From Microvirga massiliensis (GTDB lineage Bacteria > Pseudomonadota > Alphaproteobacteria > Rhizobiales > Beijerinckiaceae), in contig NZ_LN811354.1 in assembly GCF_001006805.1 (NCBI RefSeq), positions 74,067-138,066 on the forward strand: a DNA stretch of 64,000 nucleotides. The letters are read 5' to 3'. This document shows positions 63,879-64,000 of this stretch, in pieces. Below the pieces are notes generated by a model. The model had not been told where the DNA came from. It saw nothing but the letters and a program-made list of their open reading frames with translations, and made no database searches. The position numbers were made by a program, and so were the translations under genes. Within the stretch, counting starts at the first letter, position 1, and each line of letters starts with the position of its first letter.

Positions 63879-64000
63879 AGCCCGCCCCTACAGCTTGGCC
63901 GAGCCTCGTGTTCAGCGCGTGCAGGTGATCGCGATGGGCTGCTCCGTCGCCCTTATGGATGCTGTGCGGACCGGGTCCGCGGCTCCGTCGGGGTTGCTCA

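Overview
The window reads as chromosome of an alphaproteobacterium, most likely Hyphomicrobiales (Rhizobiales). The evidence is GC-rich coding with strong C/G third positions, the gene families present (DUF1289, TIGR02281 aspartic protease, DUF2865, DUF2059, class II DAHP synthase, alpha-type GltX, PilZ-containing soluble MCP) and dispersed repeats of the 'CATTGCGAGCGAAGCGAAGCAATC' kind seen in that order. A Methylobacteriaceae/Microvirga-like host is a guess. No phage, integrase, intact insertion sequence or CRISPR array was seen.

Layout. 0.3-9 kb: glyoxalase I, then a tight purine-catabolism operon (xdhA-xdhB-xdhC-guaD), a lone ureE with a histidine-rich tail, and an aldehyde dehydrogenase closed by a 15-bp hairpin. 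8.8-17.3 kb: an accessory block. A zinc-ribbon/class III cyclase/AAA/TPR protein is transcribed away from a four-gene cassette made of a radical SAM-SPASM enzyme, a PqqD-like peptide chaperone, a 208-residue protein of unknown family and a 1066-residue subtilisin-like protease. This cassette is the best candidate here for an undescribed system. 17.5-24.5 kb: housekeeping genes (aroQ, dusA, retropepsin-like protease, DUF1289, cobS, cobT), repeats, a histidine kinase and a thermonuclease-like protein.

24.5-42.9 kb is transport and catabolism: a ribose/fructose-type ABC transporter with an FGGY kinase; GST, UDG-family protein and enoyl-CoA hydratase; a hydroxyisobutyrate-dehydrogenase-like enzyme; then a class II aldolase, a CUT1-type sugar transporter lacking its ATPase and a PfkB kinase. 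That last operon is flanked by two gene-poor stretches and may be an acquired block. An orphan amino-acid-type binding protein and a TRAP transporter without binding protein follow.

43-64 kb is mostly core: MFS and EamA exporters, a soluble MCP with a PilZ domain, moaA, DUF971, L,D-transpeptidase, tRNA-Val(CAC), a copper chaperone, gph, gabD-rpiA, DUF2059, an O-antigen-ligase-like protein with gor, class II DAHP synthase, a 27-residue membrane peptide, nadE (broken by a one-base insertion as sequenced), gltX, DUF2865 and creA.

All functional names come from reading motifs in the translations; no database search was possible. GC and codon-bias statements are by eye.
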